A stretch of DNA of 64,000 bases from Flaccisagitta enflata. Its lineage: Eukaryota > Chaetognatha > Sagittoidea > Aphragmophora. Shown piece after piece: positions 63,020 to 64,000 of the stretch. Made by a program: the position numbers and the translations under genes. Each line of letters opens with the position of its first letter. The first letter of the stretch is position 1. The notes under the pieces are model-generated. The model did not search any database. It saw only the letters and a program-made list of their open reading frames with translations, and had not been told where the DNA came from. The DNA lies in NCBI GenBank assembly GCA_965153355.1, contig OZ231126.1, forward strand, positions 25,234,001-25,298,000, in the 5' to 3' direction.

Positions 63020-64000
63020 CTAAAAATGTAAGATATCAATGTGAAAGAACGATAGAGCCTTTTTACAATCGAAAATATTTGTGGCTTGTGCAACAATTTA
63101 TCCTATATAAAACTCACACAATTAGTCAAAAGGAAACAGAAATTGAACAAAATTTGGAAAAGATATGGACATTTATATAGTGTAAGCTTCCATTACATAC
63201 ACATACATACCTAATCTGTGGTCTTTTGAAACACTATCAAAAATCCTTAGGCATATACTTTTTACTAAATGTGTCATATTTTCCTATCTTAAAAAATAGA
63301 TATCTTAATATTTTATTTAAAAATAATGAATATTTTAGGGAAAGGGTGTTGTTAGAGCTGTCTTCTGGCATTGATCGGGACCATCAACTCAGCCCAATTT
63401 TGGTTAGAGTTGACCTAATTGAAAAAAAGAGAACCAAGGTGTCCATATCCCTAGTTGAGCCCCTTTATCCTAATTAGGGGGGTGGGATTTAGGAGAATTT
63501 ATACTATATATGGTTATGGTTATGATTTTTAGTGATTAAAGGGAAAAAGGCCTTCATCTTCAAAGAAGATATATCATGGGATGATAGGTCACCATGAAGG
63601 GTAAAAAAGTTTTAGTACATGTCCAAAAATTTTTTTATAAACTATCAAACCAAACAGCTTCTGGTCATCAGTTGGAGTCCTGTACCTTAAAGGGTTTCGA
63701 CCCATATATATATACATATATACATACAAAAGTATCCACATACATATATATACACCTCCATAAATCACCGTTCCATGAAGGCATTACTTGCCAGTTGTGG
63801 TGAATTTATGTCATACAGGTACAAGTTAAATGATTCAAAAGAATGCACTTGTTTCATTTTTCACTCGATTCTTTCCCACATTCGAATTCCTCCAATGCTA
63901 ACAGAGGTGTAGCCCGGGTAACTGGAATCCAAAACGCTGATGCCCAAACATTTGAAGGATCCTTTGACGCTTTTCTCCACGTCACAATATTTGCTCTGCG
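63020..64000. other. Unannotated right edge
   Basis: AT-rich with ATATATACATA-type sequence near 63705-63755. The 83-residue frame at 63226-63477 shows no motif I recognise. Confidence 0.5.

Noticed and set aside
63226-63477. 83-residue + frame near the right edge
   Set aside because: AT-rich sequence, no recognised motif, no splice signals or neighbours to support it.

Overview
This is a eukaryotic, animal genomic window dominated by repeats. Only one unmistakable host gene segment is visible: the terminal coding exon of a Hox4/Deformed-class homeobox gene (26051-26562, + strand), with a complete 60-residue homeodomain and the Hox4-type KDHKLPNTK extension. The homeodomain (KDHKLPNTK rather than the insect-type KDNKLPNTK, and [11 protein letters not shown]...[10 protein letters not shown]) best suggests a lophotrochozoan/spiralian invertebrate. 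The abundance of ACGG-microsatellite elements resembling the bivalve pearl/Helentron-associated elements makes a mollusc plausible, but that is inference. No exon with a YPWM hexapeptide was found in the upstream 26 kb, so the Hox4 first exon probably lies beyond the left edge and most of 1-26050 would be intron. Downstream of the exon come a possible long 3' UTR with two pure (CAA)n arrays and a CpG-dense block.

The rest is mobile-element debris and simple repeats. (i) Several related families of short non-autonomous elements share one design: a fixed head, a variable interior (gacgg/gaccgac tetranucleotide-type array or minisatellite), and a fixed tail ending in a hairpin. The head motif is the inverted repeat of the tail hairpin arm, and the pair changes together between families. 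I call these family A (GTCGCGTGC), C (TTGCGGAC), D (GATGCG), E (AGGTGCG) and F (GGKCAGCGG; subtypes F1 and F2). The architecture resembles HINE/pearl Helitron-like elements. (ii) There are two large foldback-type inverted repeats (36875-38897 and 43571-44476). (iii) Three TA-flanked terminal-inverted-repeat elements occur (16179-16687, which carries a tRNA-like Pol III promoter; 35189-35644, pogo/Tigger-like; 62101-63016). (iv) A 5'-truncated LINE ORF2 C-terminus lies at 40852-41766 (-). (v) There is a fragment of a hAT-like terminus.

Microsatellites are extraordinarily dense: more than 30 long (GA/CT)n arrays of about 50-140 bp, (CA/TG)n arrays up to about 410 bp, (GAAA)n/(TTTC)n blocks of about 450-650 bp, and (CAA)n, (GAA)n, (GAT)n and (GACG)n blocks. 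Nearly every long open reading frame in the window is a translation of one of these arrays (poly-Arg-Glu, Ser-Leu, Thr-His, Cys-Val, Lys-Glu, Phe-Leu) and is not a gene.

Layout: 1-26 kb, presumptive Hox4 intron/upstream DNA with microsatellites and scattered family A/C/E/F elements; 26.05-27.85 kb, Hox4 exon and candidate 3' UTR; 28-33 kb, microsatellite blocks; 33-39.3 kb, a dense nest of family A/C/D/F elements, a pogo-like element and a 2-kb foldback; 39.5-45.5 kb, microsatellites, LINE fragment and a second foldback; 45.5-61 kb, microsatellites, minisatellite-expanded family A elements and a long F element; 61-64 kb, AT-rich unique-looking DNA with a TA-flanked element. No tRNA, rRNA, CRISPR array or complete protein-coding gene was recognised.
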